Origin: Corynebacterium yonathiae
GTDB lineage: Bacteria; Actinomycetota; Actinomycetes; Mycobacteriales; Mycobacteriaceae
DNA: 64,000 bases
NCBI RefSeq assembly: GCF_022288805.1
Contig: NZ_JAKOPM010000005.1
Span: 1 to 64,000 of the forward strand
Direction of reading: 5' to 3'
Shown: piece by piece, positions 34,315 to 44,164 of the stretch
How positions within the stretch are numbered: the first letter of the stretch is position 1
Layout of the letters: every line of letters begins with the position of its first letter
Program-made: the position numbers and the translations under genes
The notes under the pieces: model-generated
Database searches by the model: none
The model's input: the letters and a program-made list of their open reading frames with translations, nothing else
Told to the model about the DNA's origin: nothing

Positions 34315-36259
34315 GCGCGCCACGCACCGTGTCCGCATCGGTGGTTTGCCAAAAACGCGGCATAGAGGCCTTGAGGAAGCTGCCATAGCGCTTATATTCC
34401 AAACGGTTATCGAGCACAGCCACCACGCCGCGGTCGGAGACGTGGCGCAGCAGGCGTCCCGCGCCCTGCGCCATGAGCAGGGCGGCATGGTTGGCGGAGA
34501 CTTCCATGAACCCGGAGCGTCCCGCGGCATCGGCTGCTTGGGCGCGCGCCTGCATGAGGGGATCATCTGGGCGGGGAAATGGAATGCGGTCGATGATAAC
34601 CAGCGAGCACGCTGGCCCCGGCACGTCCACGCCCTGCCACAGGGTGAGGGTGCCGAAGAGGCAGGAGTTTTCCTTTTGGGAGAATTTCTCTACCAGTGCG
34701 CCGATGGAATCCTCACCTTGCACGAAAAGGTCAAAGGGAATACGGGGTTTAAGTGCGGTGGCTGCTTCTTCCGCGGCCCGGCGGGAGGAAAACAACCCGA
34801 GAGTGCGCCCTCCGGCAGCCATGATGAGCTCGTAGATCTCATCAATCGTTTCTTTGGGCAGGCCATCGCGACCGGGAGCAGGAAGGTGCTTGGCTGTGTA
34901 CAAAATACCAGATTTGGCCGGGTCAAAGGGCGTGCCTGCGTCCAAGGTGTCGTAGGTGCCGCTCGGCATGCCCCACTGGGCGGCCATGGCATCAAAGCGG
35001 CCGCCGAGGGCGAGGGTGGCCGAAGTAAGCACCACTGTTTGTTCCCCGAAGAGGTTCTCGCGCAGCATGTGGGCGATGGACAGGGGCGCCACGGCGAGGG
35101 TCTCGGCGTCGCTGCGCGGATCGCGCTCTAGCCAGACTACGTCGTCTTGTTTCGCCGGGTCATCGGTGGCGAAGACCTCCAGCATGCGCGCTACGGCCTG
35201 CGCGAGGTCGGAGAGGTGATTGCTTAAGTTCTGGCGCTCGGCGTTCTTTTCTGGGTCATCGGTGGCCTCGCCTTCTGGTGCGCGAGAGATGAGGGACTTA
35301 ACGCGCAGGAATTCATCGGCAAGCGCGCGCAGGTGTGCCTGCGAGGTTTCATCCAAATCGGTCCACCTGCCCGGCTCCTGAATTTTCATCAGGTCATCGA
35401 ACTCCTCTGCCAGGTCGGAGAGGCTGCCGGCATTTCCGAGAGACTTCGCGCGGTTGGCTGCCATTTTGATGGCGCGGGTAGTAATCTCTGCGGTGGACAC
35501 GGAGGTAATGCGGCCGTCGAGCTCGTGGGCCTCGTCGATAATGGCCACGTCGTGCTCCGGCAAGATATTTGCCTCCGAAACCGCGTCAATGGCAAGCATG
35601 GCGTGGTTGGTGACGACGATATCGACATCGGCAGCCGCCCTGCGGGCTTCCTCTGCAAAACAGTCGGGCCCGTGCGGGCAGCGCGAAGCGCCCAAGCATT
35701 CGTTGGAGGCTACGGAAACCGCGCGCCACACCAAGTCCGGAACGCCCGGCTCTAGATCATCGCGGTCACCAGTTTCGGTTTCCTGCGCCCATTCGTGGAT
35801 GCGGCGCACGGCCTTGCCGCGGTGGGAAATCTCGGATTCGTCGATAAGAGCTTCCGGGTCATCCGGGGTAGCCGCAATCTTATTCATGCACAGGTAATTA
35901 TTGCGGCCCTTCATAATGGCGAAGGTGGGCGTGCGTTCCATGACGGGGGCGAGGGCCTCCGTGAGCCGCGGGAGATCGCGCTCCACCAGCTGACGCTGCA
36001 AGGCCAGGGTCGCGGTGGAGACGATGACGGTGGACCCCGAGTTCATTGCATGCCGGATAGCCGGGACCAAGTAAGCCAAGGATTTACCAGTACCGGTACC
36101 GGCCTGCACCGCTAGGTGGCGCTCCTTCTCGAGGGCGGCCGAAACGGCCGTAGCCATACGCACCTGGCCGTCGCGCCGGCTGCCGCCCAGCGCGTCAACT
36201 GCCTTGTCCAGCAGCGTTTCCGTGTCGAGGTTTAAAGGCTCATCTGCGTGCTTACTCAC
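34280..36259 (-). CDS. DinG/XPD-family ATP-dependent DNA helicase
   Basis: A 659-residue superfamily 2 helicase. Walker A lies in VQAGTGTGKSLAYLVPA near 56-72, DEAH box in VAIIDEAHEL near 243, and motif VI region in ACSLVIIDRIPFPRPDDPL near 560 plus QGAGRLLRH near 603. Four cysteines between motifs I and II (NNYLC, then ECLGASRCPHGPDC) are placed as the iron-sulfur ligands of the XPD/DinG group. It unwinds 5'-3', likely in repair or R-loop/G4 resolution. GTG start at 36259. The end overlaps the PTH2-like gene on the other strand. Confidence 0.9.
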   Translation of the reverse strand: MSKHADEPLNLDTETLLDKAVDALGGSRRDGQVRMATAVSAALEKERHLAVQAGTGTGKSLAYLVPAIRHAMNSGSTVIVSTATLALQRQLVERDLPRLTEALAPVMERTPTFAIMKGRNNYLCMNKIAATPDDPEALIDESEISHRGKAVRRIHEWAQETETGDRDDLEPGVPDLVWRAVSVASNECLGASRCPHGPDCFAEEARRAAADVDIVVTNHAMLAIDAVSEANILPEHDVAIIDEAHELDGRITSVSTAEITTRAIKMAANRAKSLGNAGSLSDLAEEFDDLMKIQEPGRWTDLDETSQAHLRALADEFLRVKSLISRAPEGEATDDPEKNAERQNLSNHLSDLAQAVARMLEVFATDDPAKQDDVVWLERDPRSDAETLAVAPLSIAHMLRENLFGEQTVVLTSATLALGGRFDAMAAQWGMPSGTYDTLDAGTPFDPAKSGILYTAKHLPAPGRDGLPKETIDEIYELIMAAGGRTLGLFSSRRAAEEAATALKPRIPFDLFVQGEDSIGALVEKFSQKENSCLFGTLTLWQGVDVPGPACSLVIIDRIPFPRPDDPLMQARAQAADAAGRSGFMEVSANHAALLMAQGAGRLLRHVSDRGVVAVLDNRLEYKRYGSFLKASMPRFWQTTDADTVRGALKRLVAAGRTR

Positions 36260-36277
36260 CCCACACAGTCTAGCGGC

Positions 36278-37624
36278 CTACTTTTTAAAGCCCACCATCC
36301 GCGTGGGCACTGCCGCTTCATCGCGGGAGAGCGCCAGGCCTTCCCAGGGCAGGGTTTTGCGGGCCTGGTTCAAATATTCGCGGGAGGCATGCAGATCTGG
36401 CAGGTCGTCAACGATGTGTCCATCGCGCATAAGAGGAATGGTCATCTCACGGGTTTTGAGCTGGCCGGTATCTGGCGTTGGGGCGTCGTATGGGTAGACG
36501 ATTTCCTCCACAGCCACGCCGGAGGAACGGTAAGTGCGCAGGGCGCGCTTGGCACCAGCCACGGATTGCTTGGAAGTAGAGCGCTTTGCCACCGGAATGC
36601 CATCCACCTCTACGACCTTGTAGACCATGCCGGCGGTAGGGGCACCAGAGCCAGTCACCACGGATGTGCCGACGCCGTAGACGTCTACCGGATCGCCGCG
36701 TAGGCCGGCGATGGCGAACTCGTCGAGGTCGGAAGAGACCACGATTTTGGTGTTGTGGTTGCCCAAATCATCCAGTTGCTTGCGCACGCGGCGGGTCACC
36801 GCACCGAGGTCACCGGAATCGATGCGAACGCCGCCGAGCTTCGGACCGCCGACCTTGACGGCGGTTTCTACGCCCTTAGTGATGTCATAAGTATCAACTA
36901 GCAAAGTGGTGTCCACGCCAAGGGTGTCGATCTGGGAGCGGAAGGCGGTCTCTTCGTTCGGAGTGCCGTCCGGGTTGGTGTGTGCCAAGGTCCACGAGTG
37001 AGCCGCGGTGCCGGAAACCGGGATGCCGTAGCGGTAGCCCGCCTCTAAGTTGGAAGTAGCATCGAATCCGGCCAGGTAGGCCGCGCGGGCGGAGGTCACC
37101 GCCGCATACTCGTGAGTGCGGCGTGAGCCCATCTCGATGATGGGCCGGCCGTCGGCGGCCGTGACCATGCGGGAGGCAGCCGAGGCCACTGCGGAATCGG
37201 CATTCATGATGGATAAGATGACGGTCTCCAGAATGAGGCATTCTCCAAAGGTGCCGCGCACCGTCAAGATGGGGGAGTTGGGGAAATAGAGTTCACCCTC
37301 GCGGTAGCCATCGATCTGGCCCGAAAAACGGTAGTGGCGCAGGTACTCCTTGGTTTTTTCATCCAGGAAGTCCATCTCCGCCAATTGATTGGCCGAAAAG
37401 CGGAAATCTTCCACTGCGCGCAGGACACGCTCGGTGCCGGCCACCACGCCGTAGCGGCGCTCATTGGGTAGGCGGCGGGCGAATACTTCGCAGGTGACCT
37501 GACGGTTTGCCGAGCCGTCCCGCAGCGCGGCTTGGAGCATCGTCAGCTCATATTTATCTGTGAGCAGTGCAGTAGAGCGATCATTAGGGATAGCTTTGTC
37601 ATTCACGGGAGTGATATTACCCAC
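36278..37624 (-). CDS. pncB: Nicotinate phosphoribosyltransferase
   Basis: A 448-residue NAD-salvage enzyme converting nicotinate and PRPP to nicotinate mononucleotide. Characteristic stretches: LLTDKYELTMLQAALRDG near 21-38, the phosphorylated-His region GSRRTHEYAAV near 170, GTAAHSWTLAH near 203, VRIDSGDLGAV near 265, and SSDLDEFAI near 290. Starts at GTG 37624, with another GTG at 37606 as an alternative; neither has a strong ribosome site. It lies 100 bases from divergent clpS and 18 bases after the helicase start region. Confidence 0.93.
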   Translation of the reverse strand: MGNITPVNDKAIPNDRSTALLTDKYELTMLQAALRDGSANRQVTCEVFARRLPNERRYGVVAGTERVLRAVEDFRFSANQLAEMDFLDEKTKEYLRHYRFSGQIDGYREGELYFPNSPILTVRGTFGECLILETVILSIMNADSAVASAASRMVTAADGRPIIEMGSRRTHEYAAVTSARAAYLAGFDATSNLEAGYRYGIPVSGTAAHSWTLAHTNPDGTPNEETAFRSQIDTLGVDTTLLVDTYDITKGVETAVKVGGPKLGGVRIDSGDLGAVTRRVRKQLDDLGNHNTKIVVSSDLDEFAIAGLRGDPVDVYGVGTSVVTGSGAPTAGMVYKVVEVDGIPVAKRSTSKQSVAGAKRALRTYRSSGVAVEEIVYPYDAPTPDTGQLKTREMTIPLMRDGHIVDDLPDLHASREYLNQARKTLPWEGLALSRDEAAVPTRMVGFKK

Positions 37625-37728
37625 TGACTAGGTGCTTTTCAGGGGTTTAGATTCTTTCCCACCGGAATGTCTTAAGCCAGAATGCCCGGGCCCACAATAA
37701 ATTCCTAAATATGGTTAGGCTAGAAGGC

Positions 37729-38055
37729 ATGAAGGCGCAATTTCCCGTAGTCCGGATGAGCTCTCCCATGGCTACGCCCGAATTGGATGAAGAACTCGAA
37801 GTAGACGTGGCCACGAGCGAAAACCTGCCGTGGATGTGCATCGTGTGGGATGACCCCGTCAACCTAATGAGCTACGTGTCCTATGTATTTCAAACCGTTT
37901 TGGGATACGACAAAAAGCGGGCCAATGAACTCATGATGCAGGTCCATACTGAGGGCAAGGCGGCCGTATCCAGCGGCGAGCGTGACAAGATTGAAGCGGA
38001 CGTGAAAAAGCTCCAGATCGCGGGGCTGTGGGCAACGATGCAGCAGGCAGGTTAA
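37729..38055 (+). CDS. clpS: ATP-dependent Clp protease adaptor ClpS
   Basis: A small adaptor that delivers N-degron substrates to the ClpC/ClpA-ClpP protease. The core [20 protein letters not shown] (about 42-61) and the binding helix region [24 protein letters not shown] are diagnostic. Start uncertain among ATG 37711, 37729 and 37756; I use 37729 (108 residues). It heads a tightly packed run of genes through rdgB at 43148. Confidence 0.9.
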   Translation: MKAQFPVVRMSSPMATPELDEELEVDVATSENLPWMCIVWDDPVNLMSYVSYVFQTVLGYDKKRANELMMQVHTEGKAAVSSGERDKIEADVKKLQIAGLWATMQQAG

Positions 38056-38059
38056 CTAG

Positions 38060-38596
38060 ATGCAACCGTGGAAGAAAAAGAAGTCCCTCATGCGTGCGCC
38101 GAAGATTACGGCAGTATTCGAGCCGATGGAGCGCGAAGTATTGGGAGATCTCACCGCTACCGTCTCCGAGGCGATCATTAAGCGTGCCCAGTCCGCGCCG
38201 AAGGACGAGCTGGCGGAGATGCTGGACATGCCGACCGGCCACACCGAGGCCCCAGAGGACCCCTCGCTGGCTCGCCTCTTCCCGGATTTCGAAATGCCCG
38301 GCGATGAGGAGTACGAAGGCGATGCCTCATTGCTGCGCTCGCTGCACGAAAATGACATTGCCCGTGCCAAGTTGGAAAACCTTCAGGTGATCGGCACTGC
38401 CCTCGGCCCTACCGGCGGGGTAGAGGTTGCCATTAGTGAGCAGGAGGCTCATGCCTTCGTTGCCGGCCTAAACGATCTGCGCCTCTACGTTGCGGCGGGC
38501 GATGTTTCTGATGACAACCTGATGTTTGACCGCGATAGCCTCGTGGAGTGGCTGGCCTTTTGCCAGGATTCGCTACTTCAGGTGCTGATGGATTAA
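38060..38596 (+). CDS. DUF2017 family protein
   Basis: A 178-residue cytoplasmic protein of DUF2017, always seen next to clpS in actinobacteria. Conserved blocks: FEPMEREVLGDLTATVSEAI near 20-39, DPSLARLFPDF near 73-83, and DSLVEWLAFCQDSLLQVL at the C-terminus. Four bases separate it from clpS and its TAA overlaps the ATG of the next gene. Function unknown; an association with Clp proteolysis is suggested only by position. Confidence 0.88.
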   Translation: MQPWKKKKSLMRAPKITAVFEPMEREVLGDLTATVSEAIIKRAQSAPKDELAEMLDMPTGHTEAPEDPSLARLFPDFEMPGDEEYEGDASLLRSLHENDIARAKLENLQVIGTALGPTGGVEVAISEQEAHAFVAGLNDLRLYVAAGDVSDDNLMFDRDSLVEWLAFCQDSLLQVLMD

Positions 38597-39522
38597 TGCT
38601 GGGCGGTATTAGCATCGGGCATTTTAGCGGCACCGATACCGGCGTCACGGTGCTCTATTGCGGGCCGGACGGAGCGCTCGGCAGCGTCGACGTGCGCGGC
38701 GGCGGCCCAGGCACCCGCGAAACGGACCTCTTGCAGCCGCATAATACGGTCGAGCGGGTCCACGCAGTGGTGTTGGCGGGCGGATCTGCCTTTGGCTTAG
38801 CGGCTGCCGACGGCGTGATGAATGAGCTGGCAGAGCAGGGGATTGGCTTCCCCGTCTTTGGCGAGGGGAAACCCGGCCCGCGTGTGCCCATCGTCCCCGG
38901 GGCCGTCATCTTCGACCTTTTGGTTGGACCTGCCCGCCCCGGGCCAGAAGAAGGCGCAGCCGCGCTTCGGGCTGCGCTGGCGGGCAATGATGAATCTATG
39001 GGCTCGGTGGGTGCCGGAGTGGGAGCTACCGCCGGCAAGTTGCGGGGTGGTTTCGGCCTAGCCACGCGCCGGGTACAAAACTATAAGGTGAGCGCCGCAA
39101 TGGTCGCCAACCCTGTGGGTGAGGTCATCGATCCGCAGTCCGGCCGGCTCTACGGCGCGCCGGTGCGCACCCCGGTCAATGCCGCCGCCTACCGCGCCTT
39201 GCCACACCCTGCAGAGGCCAAGCTCAATACCACCATCGGCGCCGTGCTAACCGACGCCCCCGTCACCACCGCCCAAGCCCAGCGGGTGGCCATGACCGCG
39301 CACGATGGCATCGCCCGCGCGGTGCGTCCTGCTCACTCGCCGCTGGACGGGGACACCATTTTTGCCTTGTCCACCGCGCAGCGCCCGGCTGACCTCAGTA
39401 CGCAGTTGATGGCCCAACTTTGCACCGCGGCCGCCGATGCCGTGGAAGAAGCCATTGCCAACGCGGTTGCCGCCGCCGAGCCGGGCCTGGGCTTGAGCGC
39501 GTACCGCGATCTGCTTGACTAA
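38596..39522 (+). CDS. P1 family peptidase (DmpA/ornithine acyltransferase-like, self-processing)
   Basis: A 308-residue N-terminal-nucleophile hydrolase. N-terminal ISIGHFSGTDTGVTVL and GGPGTRETDLL are typical of the P1 family. The autoproteolysis site is KLNTTIGAVLTD, so cleavage is expected between Asn211 and Thr212, with Thr212 the nucleophile. Family members are L-aminopeptidases or amidases. ATG at 38596 overlaps the previous stop (TAATG). An earlier frame start at 38548 would overlap DUF2017 by 49 bases and is not favoured. Confidence 0.87.
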   Translation: MLGGISIGHFSGTDTGVTVLYCGPDGALGSVDVRGGGPGTRETDLLQPHNTVERVHAVVLAGGSAFGLAAADGVMNELAEQGIGFPVFGEGKPGPRVPIVPGAVIFDLLVGPARPGPEEGAAALRAALAGNDESMGSVGAGVGATAGKLRGGFGLATRRVQNYKVSAAMVANPVGEVIDPQSGRLYGAPVRTPVNAAAYRALPHPAEAKLNTTIGAVLTDAPVTTAQAQRVAMTAHDGIARAVRPAHSPLDGDTIFALSTAQRPADLSTQLMAQLCTAAADAVEEAIANAVAAAEPGLGLSAYRDLLD

Positions 39523-39523
39523 G

Positions 39524-40189
39524 ATGAGTCGCATTATGACTTCAGGTGGAATATCTAACTACCGGCCCGCGCCCGCCGGCCAGGTCAACCGCGGCGATTC
39601 TAAGAATTACACCCGCAGCGGCCGCATCACCACCGGCTTTTCTATAGCCTTTGGTTTCCTTGCAGTGGAGTGGGCGGTCCACTTTATTAACGCCTTCATT
39701 TTTGGCGGCCAGCTATCTGATTACGGCATCCGTCCGCTGGATTTCAACGGCATCTGGGGAATTTTTACCGCCCCACTGCTGCACGCAAATTTTGAGCACC
39801 TCATGTCCAACTCGGTGCCCGGTGCCATTTTCTGCTTCCTCATTGGCCTGTCCGGCCGCAAGGCTTGGTGGGAAGTTACCCTGATTACCACGCTGGTCGC
39901 AGGCCTTGGCACCTGGTTCATCGGTGGCCCCGGTACCTCCCATATCGGGGCTTCCAGCTTGGTCTATGGCTGGCTAGCGTATCTAATTGTGCGCGGTGTT
40001 TTTAATCGCTCGCTCATTCAGACCATCTTGGGCATCATGCTTGGCTTCGCTTACTCCGGCCTAGTGTGGGGCGTGTTGCCCGTATATGAGGGCGTGAGCT
40101 GGCAGGGGCACCTCTTTGGCGCCATTGGCGGCATATTGGCCGGCATGACCATCACTTCGGATGATCCGGTAAAGGCAGTGAAGCGTTAA
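39524..40189 (+). CDS. Rhomboid family intramembrane serine protease
   Basis: A 221-residue protein with six hydrophobic helices. Catalytic Ser in [12 protein letters not shown] (GxSx near 144-148), His in [12 protein letters not shown] near 195, and the conserved [10 protein letters not shown] (HxxxN-type oxyanion region) near 88-97. Rhomboids cut transmembrane helices of substrate proteins within the membrane. Start at ATG 39524; 39536 is possible. Its stop overlaps the start of murI (TAATG). Confidence 0.9.
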   Translation: MSRIMTSGGISNYRPAPAGQVNRGDSKNYTRSGRITTGFSIAFGFLAVEWAVHFINAFIFGGQLSDYGIRPLDFNGIWGIFTAPLLHANFEHLMSNSVPGAIFCFLIGLSGRKAWWEVTLITTLVAGLGTWFIGGPGTSHIGASSLVYGWLAYLIVRGVFNRSLIQTILGIMLGFAYSGLVWGVLPVYEGVSWQGHLFGAIGGILAGMTITSDDPVKAVKR

Positions 40190-40968
40190 TGCCTTCTGCA
40201 ACCTCTCCCATCGGCATCTTTGATTCCGGAGTGGGCGGGCTCACCGTGGCGCGCGCGGTTATGGAACAGCTGCCGCACGAATCCGTCATCTATACCGGCG
40301 ATACCGCTCATAGCCCCTACGGCCCGCGGCCTATCTCTGAAGTCCGTGCCTTTTCTCAGGATGTGGCCGACAGGCTCGTGGAGCGCGGCTGCAAGATGCT
40401 AGTTATCGCGTGCAATACCGCCACCGCTGCTTTCTTGCACGATGCGCGCGAGCGCTACGATATCCCCATCGTGGAAGTCATTCGCCCCGCGGTACGGCGT
40501 GCCATGTCTACCACGCGCAATGGAAAAATCGGCGTCATCGGTACCGAAGGCACCATTAAGTCCGGCGCTTACCAAGATCTTTTCGCGCTTAACCCCAAGG
40601 TGCAGGCCTTTGCTACCGCTTGCCCGGACTTTGTTCCTTTTGTCGAGCGCGGCATTACCGCCGGCCGCCAAATCCTCGGCGTCGCTGAGGGCTATCTGGC
40701 CCCGCTGCAGGCCCAGGGAGTAGACACGCTGGTTTTGGGCTGTACACACTATCCGCTGTTGACCGGCATTATCCAACTAGCTATGGGAGATAACGTCGCG
40801 TTGGTGACCTCCTCAGAGGAGACCACCAAGGACGTCATGCGGATTCTCACGGAAACGGATATGTTGGCCCCTGCAGATACTCAGCCGGTTCACACCTTTG
40901 AATCGACCGGCGATCCGGAAGCCTTTGCCCGCCTTGCCGCGCGCTTTCTCGGCCCACAGATTGCTTGA
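40189..40968 (+). CDS. murI: Glutamate racemase
   Basis: A 259-residue enzyme making D-glutamate for peptidoglycan. [17 protein letters not shown] near 6-22 has the catalytic Asp/Ser, [12 protein letters not shown] near 72-83 has the first catalytic Cys, and [10 protein letters not shown] near 183-192 has the second Cys and His. Translationally coupled to the rhomboid gene. Confidence 0.95.
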   Translation: MPSATSPIGIFDSGVGGLTVARAVMEQLPHESVIYTGDTAHSPYGPRPISEVRAFSQDVADRLVERGCKMLVIACNTATAAFLHDARERYDIPIVEVIRPAVRRAMSTTRNGKIGVIGTEGTIKSGAYQDLFALNPKVQAFATACPDFVPFVERGITAGRQILGVAEGYLAPLQAQGVDTLVLGCTHYPLLTGIIQLAMGDNVALVTSSEETTKDVMRILTETDMLAPADTQPVHTFESTGDPEAFARLAARFLGPQIA

Positions 40969-41040
40969 GTTAGCGCAATTTCTCCCCCGTTTTGCACGTT
41001 GAGTACGCATGCGGGGCGATTTCATGGAACTATTGAGCCC

Positions 41041-41802
41041 ATGAAGCTGACCATCTTAGGCTGCTCCGGTAGCGTCCCCACCGCCCAAAATCCCGCCTCC
41101 GGATACTTGCTGTCCTTTGATAATGCGCCGTCCATCGTGCTCGATATGGGCCCTGGTACCTTGGCGCAGCTGGAACAGCAGCAGGATCCTTGCGATGCCC
41201 ACGTGGCTTTTAGCCACCTGCACGCCGATCACTGCCTGGATTTTCCCTCCCTAATGGTGTGGCGCCGCTTCCATCCCACTGCACCTGCGGCGTCGCGCAA
41301 TATGTGCTTCGGGCCGAAGGCTACGCCTACCCATTTGGGCCGCCTGTCTTCCGATGAAGTCGATGGCATCGATGATATGTCCGATACCTTCGCCTTTAGC
41401 GCGTGGGAGCCGGGCGAGCGTCAGCTTGTCGACGATGTCTATATCACTCCGTTCCCGGTCAACCACCCGGTCGAGGCCTACGCTTTGCGCGTGGAGCATA
41501 CCAAGACGGGCCAGACCATCACTTACTCCGGAGATTCTTCTTATACGCCCGCGCTTATCGACGCCGCACGGGGCGCCGACATTTTCCTCTGCGAGGCAGC
41601 CTGGGGCGAGACTTCGCAGGATAAAGCACCGGATATGCATATGTCGGGCGCGGAAGCAGGTAGGGCAGCGCGCGAAGCGGGTGTGGGCAAGCTCGTGCTC
41701 ATCCACATTCAGCCATGGGGTGATGCCCAAGCTACTTTGGAGGCTGCCCGCTCTGAATTCGATGGCGAGATTGTCCTCGGCGCCGCGGGCATGGAGTTCT
41801 AA
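41041..41802 (+). CDS. Metallo-beta-lactamase fold hydrolase (RNase Z/cAMP phosphodiesterase-like)
   Basis: A 253-residue hydrolase. MKLTILGCSGSVPTAQNPAS opens the fold; the metal-binding HLHADH is at 59-64; further ligands are expected in TPFPVNHPVEA, ITYSGDSSY and the terminal VLIHIQPWGD. This matches the MBL proteins found between murI and rph in actinobacteria. ATG 41041 is chosen over a frame start at 40999. Substrate unknown; cyclic nucleotides or RNA are family possibilities. Confidence 0.88.
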   Translation: MKLTILGCSGSVPTAQNPASGYLLSFDNAPSIVLDMGPGTLAQLEQQQDPCDAHVAFSHLHADHCLDFPSLMVWRRFHPTAPAASRNMCFGPKATPTHLGRLSSDEVDGIDDMSDTFAFSAWEPGERQLVDDVYITPFPVNHPVEAYALRVEHTKTGQTITYSGDSSYTPALIDAARGADIFLCEAAWGETSQDKAPDMHMSGAEAGRAAREAGVGKLVLIHIQPWGDAQATLEAARSEFDGEIVLGAAGMEF

Positions 41803-41817
41803 GATACGCTGGACGGC

Positions 41818-42546
41818 ATGACTGAATTTACTCGTGCCGATGGGCGTGCGCTGGACCAGATGCGCAGCGTCCGCATTACCCGCAATTTCACCACCAACCC
41901 GGCCGGCTCTGTGCTGGTGGAGTTCGGCAATACCCGCGTTATGTGTACCGCATCCGTGGAATATGGTGTGCCGCGCTTCAAGCGAGATTCCGGTGAAGGC
42001 TGGCTTACCGCCGAGTATGCCATGCTGCCTTCTGCCACCCACGACCGCATGCCGCGCGAATCCATGAAGGGCAAGGTCAAGGGCCGCACTCATGAGATTT
42101 CCCGCCTCGTCGGCCGCTCCCTACGCGCCGCGGTGGACCTGGAGGAGCTAGGGGAGAACACCATCCAGCTTGATTGCGATGTACTCCAAGCTGATGGCGG
42201 TACCCGCACCGCCTCTATCACCGGCGCCTACGTAGCGCTTGCTGACGCTATCGCGCACCTCAAGGCCGAGGGCGTCGTCCCCGGTGAGCCGCTGCTCGAT
42301 CCCATCGCTGCGGTCTCGGTAGGCATTATTGATGGCGAAATTTGCCTCGACCTGCCTTATGAGGAAGATTCTCGCGCCGAGGTTGACCTGAATGTGGTGA
42401 TGCAGGAATCAGGCGACTTCGTGGAAATCCAGGGCACTGGCGAGCACGGCCTCTTTGGCCGCGAGGAACTCAATGAGATGCTTGACGTAGCCCAGAAGGG
42501 CTGCCGCGAGCTCATCGCTGCACAGAAGGCGGCGCTGGGGTGGTAA
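41818..42546 (+). CDS. rph: Ribonuclease PH
   Basis: A 242-residue phosphorolytic exonuclease trimming tRNA 3' ends. [19 protein letters not shown] at 5-23, [17 protein letters not shown] near 61-77 with the phosphate-site Arg, [21 protein letters not shown] near 120-140, and [13 protein letters not shown] near 203 are standard. Its stop overlaps the start of rdgB. Confidence 0.96.
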   Translation: MTEFTRADGRALDQMRSVRITRNFTTNPAGSVLVEFGNTRVMCTASVEYGVPRFKRDSGEGWLTAEYAMLPSATHDRMPRESMKGKVKGRTHEISRLVGRSLRAAVDLEELGENTIQLDCDVLQADGGTRTASITGAYVALADAIAHLKAEGVVPGEPLLDPIAAVSVGIIDGEICLDLPYEEDSRAEVDLNVVMQESGDFVEIQGTGEHGLFGREELNEMLDVAQKGCRELIAAQKAALGW

Positions 42547-43148
42547 TTCTCGTCGCGTCCAATAATCCGAAGAAGCTCGCGGAGCTGGAGCGCATTCTAG
42601 CCGATGCCGGCATCGAGGGCGTCGAGCTGCGGCCATTATCTGCCGTGGAACCTTATCCCGAACCGGTAGAAGATGGTCGAACCTTTGCCGATAACGCGCT
42701 CATCAAGGCCCGCGCCGGCGCGGCAGCTACCGGCTTTGCCACCGTCGCGGATGATTCTGGCCTCGCTATCGAAGAACTCAACGGCATGCCCGGCGTTCTG
42801 TCTGCCCGTTGGTCCGGCCAACACGGAAATGACCAAGCCAATAATGACCTGGTCCTCGCACAGATGGCGGATGTCCCTGATGAGCGCCGCGCCGCAGCCT
42901 TTGTCTCCGTCTGCGCGCTCGTCACGCCCGAAGGCACAGAGCACGTGGCCGAGGGCCGCTGGGAAGGCCGCTTCTTGCGCGAGCCGCGCGGGGAAAACGG
43001 CTTCGGTTATGACCCGCTCTTCCAGCCGGAGGGCGAATCCCGGTCGGCTGCGGAGATGTCCCCACAAGAAAAGAACGCGGTCTCGCATCGCGGCCGCGCT
43101 CTTAGTCAACTAGTCCCCGCCATCGCGGAGTTGGTTCGCAACTCTTAG
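42540..43148 (+). CDS. rdgB: RdgB/HAM1 non-canonical purine NTP pyrophosphatase
   Basis: A 202-residue house-cleaning enzyme hydrolysing ITP, dITP and [21 protein letters not shown] at 3-20, [17 protein letters not shown] near 46, [24 protein letters not shown] near 66-89 with catalytic Asp, and [16 protein letters not shown] near 147. GTG start overlaps the rph stop by 7 bp. Ends four bases into the convergent DUF3817 gene. Confidence 0.94.
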   Translation: MVILVASNNPKKLAELERILADAGIEGVELRPLSAVEPYPEPVEDGRTFADNALIKARAGAAATGFATVADDSGLAIEELNGMPGVLSARWSGQHGNDQANNDLVLAQMADVPDERRAAAFVSVCALVTPEGTEHVAEGRWEGRFLREPRGENGFGYDPLFQPEGESRSAAEMSPQEKNAVSHRGRALSQLVPAIAELVRNS

Positions 43149-43489
43149 AGTTGGAATTCTTCCGTGATTTCCTTGCGGCGCTTGTGCTCCATCCAGAAGG
43201 ACAAGAAGGGCACCACGCCGGCAAGGGCGGTGGTAAAGAGCTTGCCCACCGGCCACAGCGCGCGCGGGCCGAGGATGAGGATGGACAGCAAGTAGGTCAT
43301 GTACGCGATGCCGTGCACGATCGCGATATAGGTGGCCCACTCCGGGATTTCCATGCCGATGAGGTATTGGCAGACCATGCGGATGACCAGGATGATTAGG
43401 AAGATACCGGTCACGGTGGCCGCGATCGAGAAAAATTTCAAGGGTCCGCGGATGCGGGCCTGTCGGGCGGGGTGAACTTTATTGGTCAT
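43145..43489 (-). CDS. DUF3817 family membrane protein
   Basis: A 114-residue protein with three hydrophobic helices and the DUF3817 pattern: FFSIAATVTGIFLIILVIRM, then WATYIAIVHGIAYMTYLLS, then FTTALAGVVPFLSFWMEH. Function unknown. The end overlaps the end of rdgB by four bases (convergent). Likely in one transcript with the gene just upstream at 43492-43914. Confidence 0.85.
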   Translation of the reverse strand: MTNKVHPARQARIRGPLKFFSIAATVTGIFLIILVIRMVCQYLIGMEIPEWATYIAIVHGIAYMTYLLSILILGPRALWPVGKLFTTALAGVVPFLSFWMEHKRRKEITEEFQL

Positions 43490-43491
43490 AA

Positions 43492-43914
43492 TCAGCTTTC
43501 TTCATTCTCGCCGCGCCGGCGGCGCGGGGTATTCATGGCGTTGAACGTTTCCACATCCATCTGGGGCCGCTGAGGCAGGAAATCCTCATCAATTTTGGTT
43601 TCCGCCTGCGGCTGTGCGGGAGCGTCGGCCGAGGAGTCGGTGTCCGTGTCATCCATGTCGCGAGCCTCTTCCTCGGCGGCGAGCCGCTCATTTTCATAGC
43701 GCAGCGTGGTGCGATAGGCATAAACCACGAACACGGCAAACAGCGGCCACTGGAAGGCATAGCCCAGGTTTTGGAAGGTGCCCGAGCCGGAGCGGAAGCG
43801 CGTCCACTGCCAATAGGCCAGGAATAGGAAGAGCACGACGAAAAACGCGATGAGGAGGATGTGCCACCATCGCACCTGCACGCGCCCATTTTTCTTTTCC
43901 TGTTGAGTGCTCAC
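43492..43914 (-). CDS. Hypothetical membrane protein with acidic C-terminal tail
   Basis: A 140-residue protein with two transmembrane helices (about 14-36 and 52-68) joined by WQWTRFRSGSGTFQNLGYAF. A cytoplasmic tail begins YRTTLRYENERLAAEEEARD, becomes acidic and Pro-rich, and ends TPRRRRGENEES. This layout is a common unnamed actinobacterial membrane protein; I do not know its function. Start taken as the GTG at 43914; the frame also allows 43932. Two bases separate it from the DUF3817 gene. Confidence 0.75.
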   Translation of the reverse strand: MSTQQEKKNGRVQVRWWHILLIAFFVVLFLFLAYWQWTRFRSGSGTFQNLGYAFQWPLFAVFVVYAYRTTLRYENERLAAEEEARDMDDTDTDSSADAPAQPQAETKIDEDFLPQRPQMDVETFNAMNTPRRRRGENEES

Positions 43915-44004
43915 GCGTTCCACCCTACCCACCAGCGGCCAGAAAACAGAACACCCCTGGTTTCTTGTTTATTCGCGCGCCGTGTACACTATGTCAAGTC
44001 CCCC

Positions 44005-44086
44005 GCGCCCGTGGCGGAATTGGCAGACGCGCTAGATTTAGGTTCTAGTGTCTTAGGACGTGTGAGTTCAAGTCTCACCGGGCGCA
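44005..44086 (+). tRNA. tRNA-Leu (anticodon UAG)
   Basis: Acceptor GCGCCCG pairs with CGGGCGC. The anticodon loop TTTAGGT on stem CTAGA/TCTAG gives TAG. The long variable arm and T-arm (GTGAG TTCAAGT CTCAC) fit a class II tRNA-Leu. CCA is not encoded. A GC-rich hairpin follows. Confidence 0.96.
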
Positions 44087-44091
44087 CAATC

Positions 44092-44125
44092 GGCGCCGTC
44101 GGCCCCCAAGGCCGGCGGCGCTTTC
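44092..44125 (+). terminator. Terminator after tRNA-Leu
   Basis: GGCGCCG-T-CGGCC pairs with GGCCG-G-CGGCGC around a CCAA loop, followed by CTTT. Confidence 0.6.
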
Positions 44126-44164
44126 GCATATCGCCGTCCGCATATTCACCTTAAGAAGGGCATC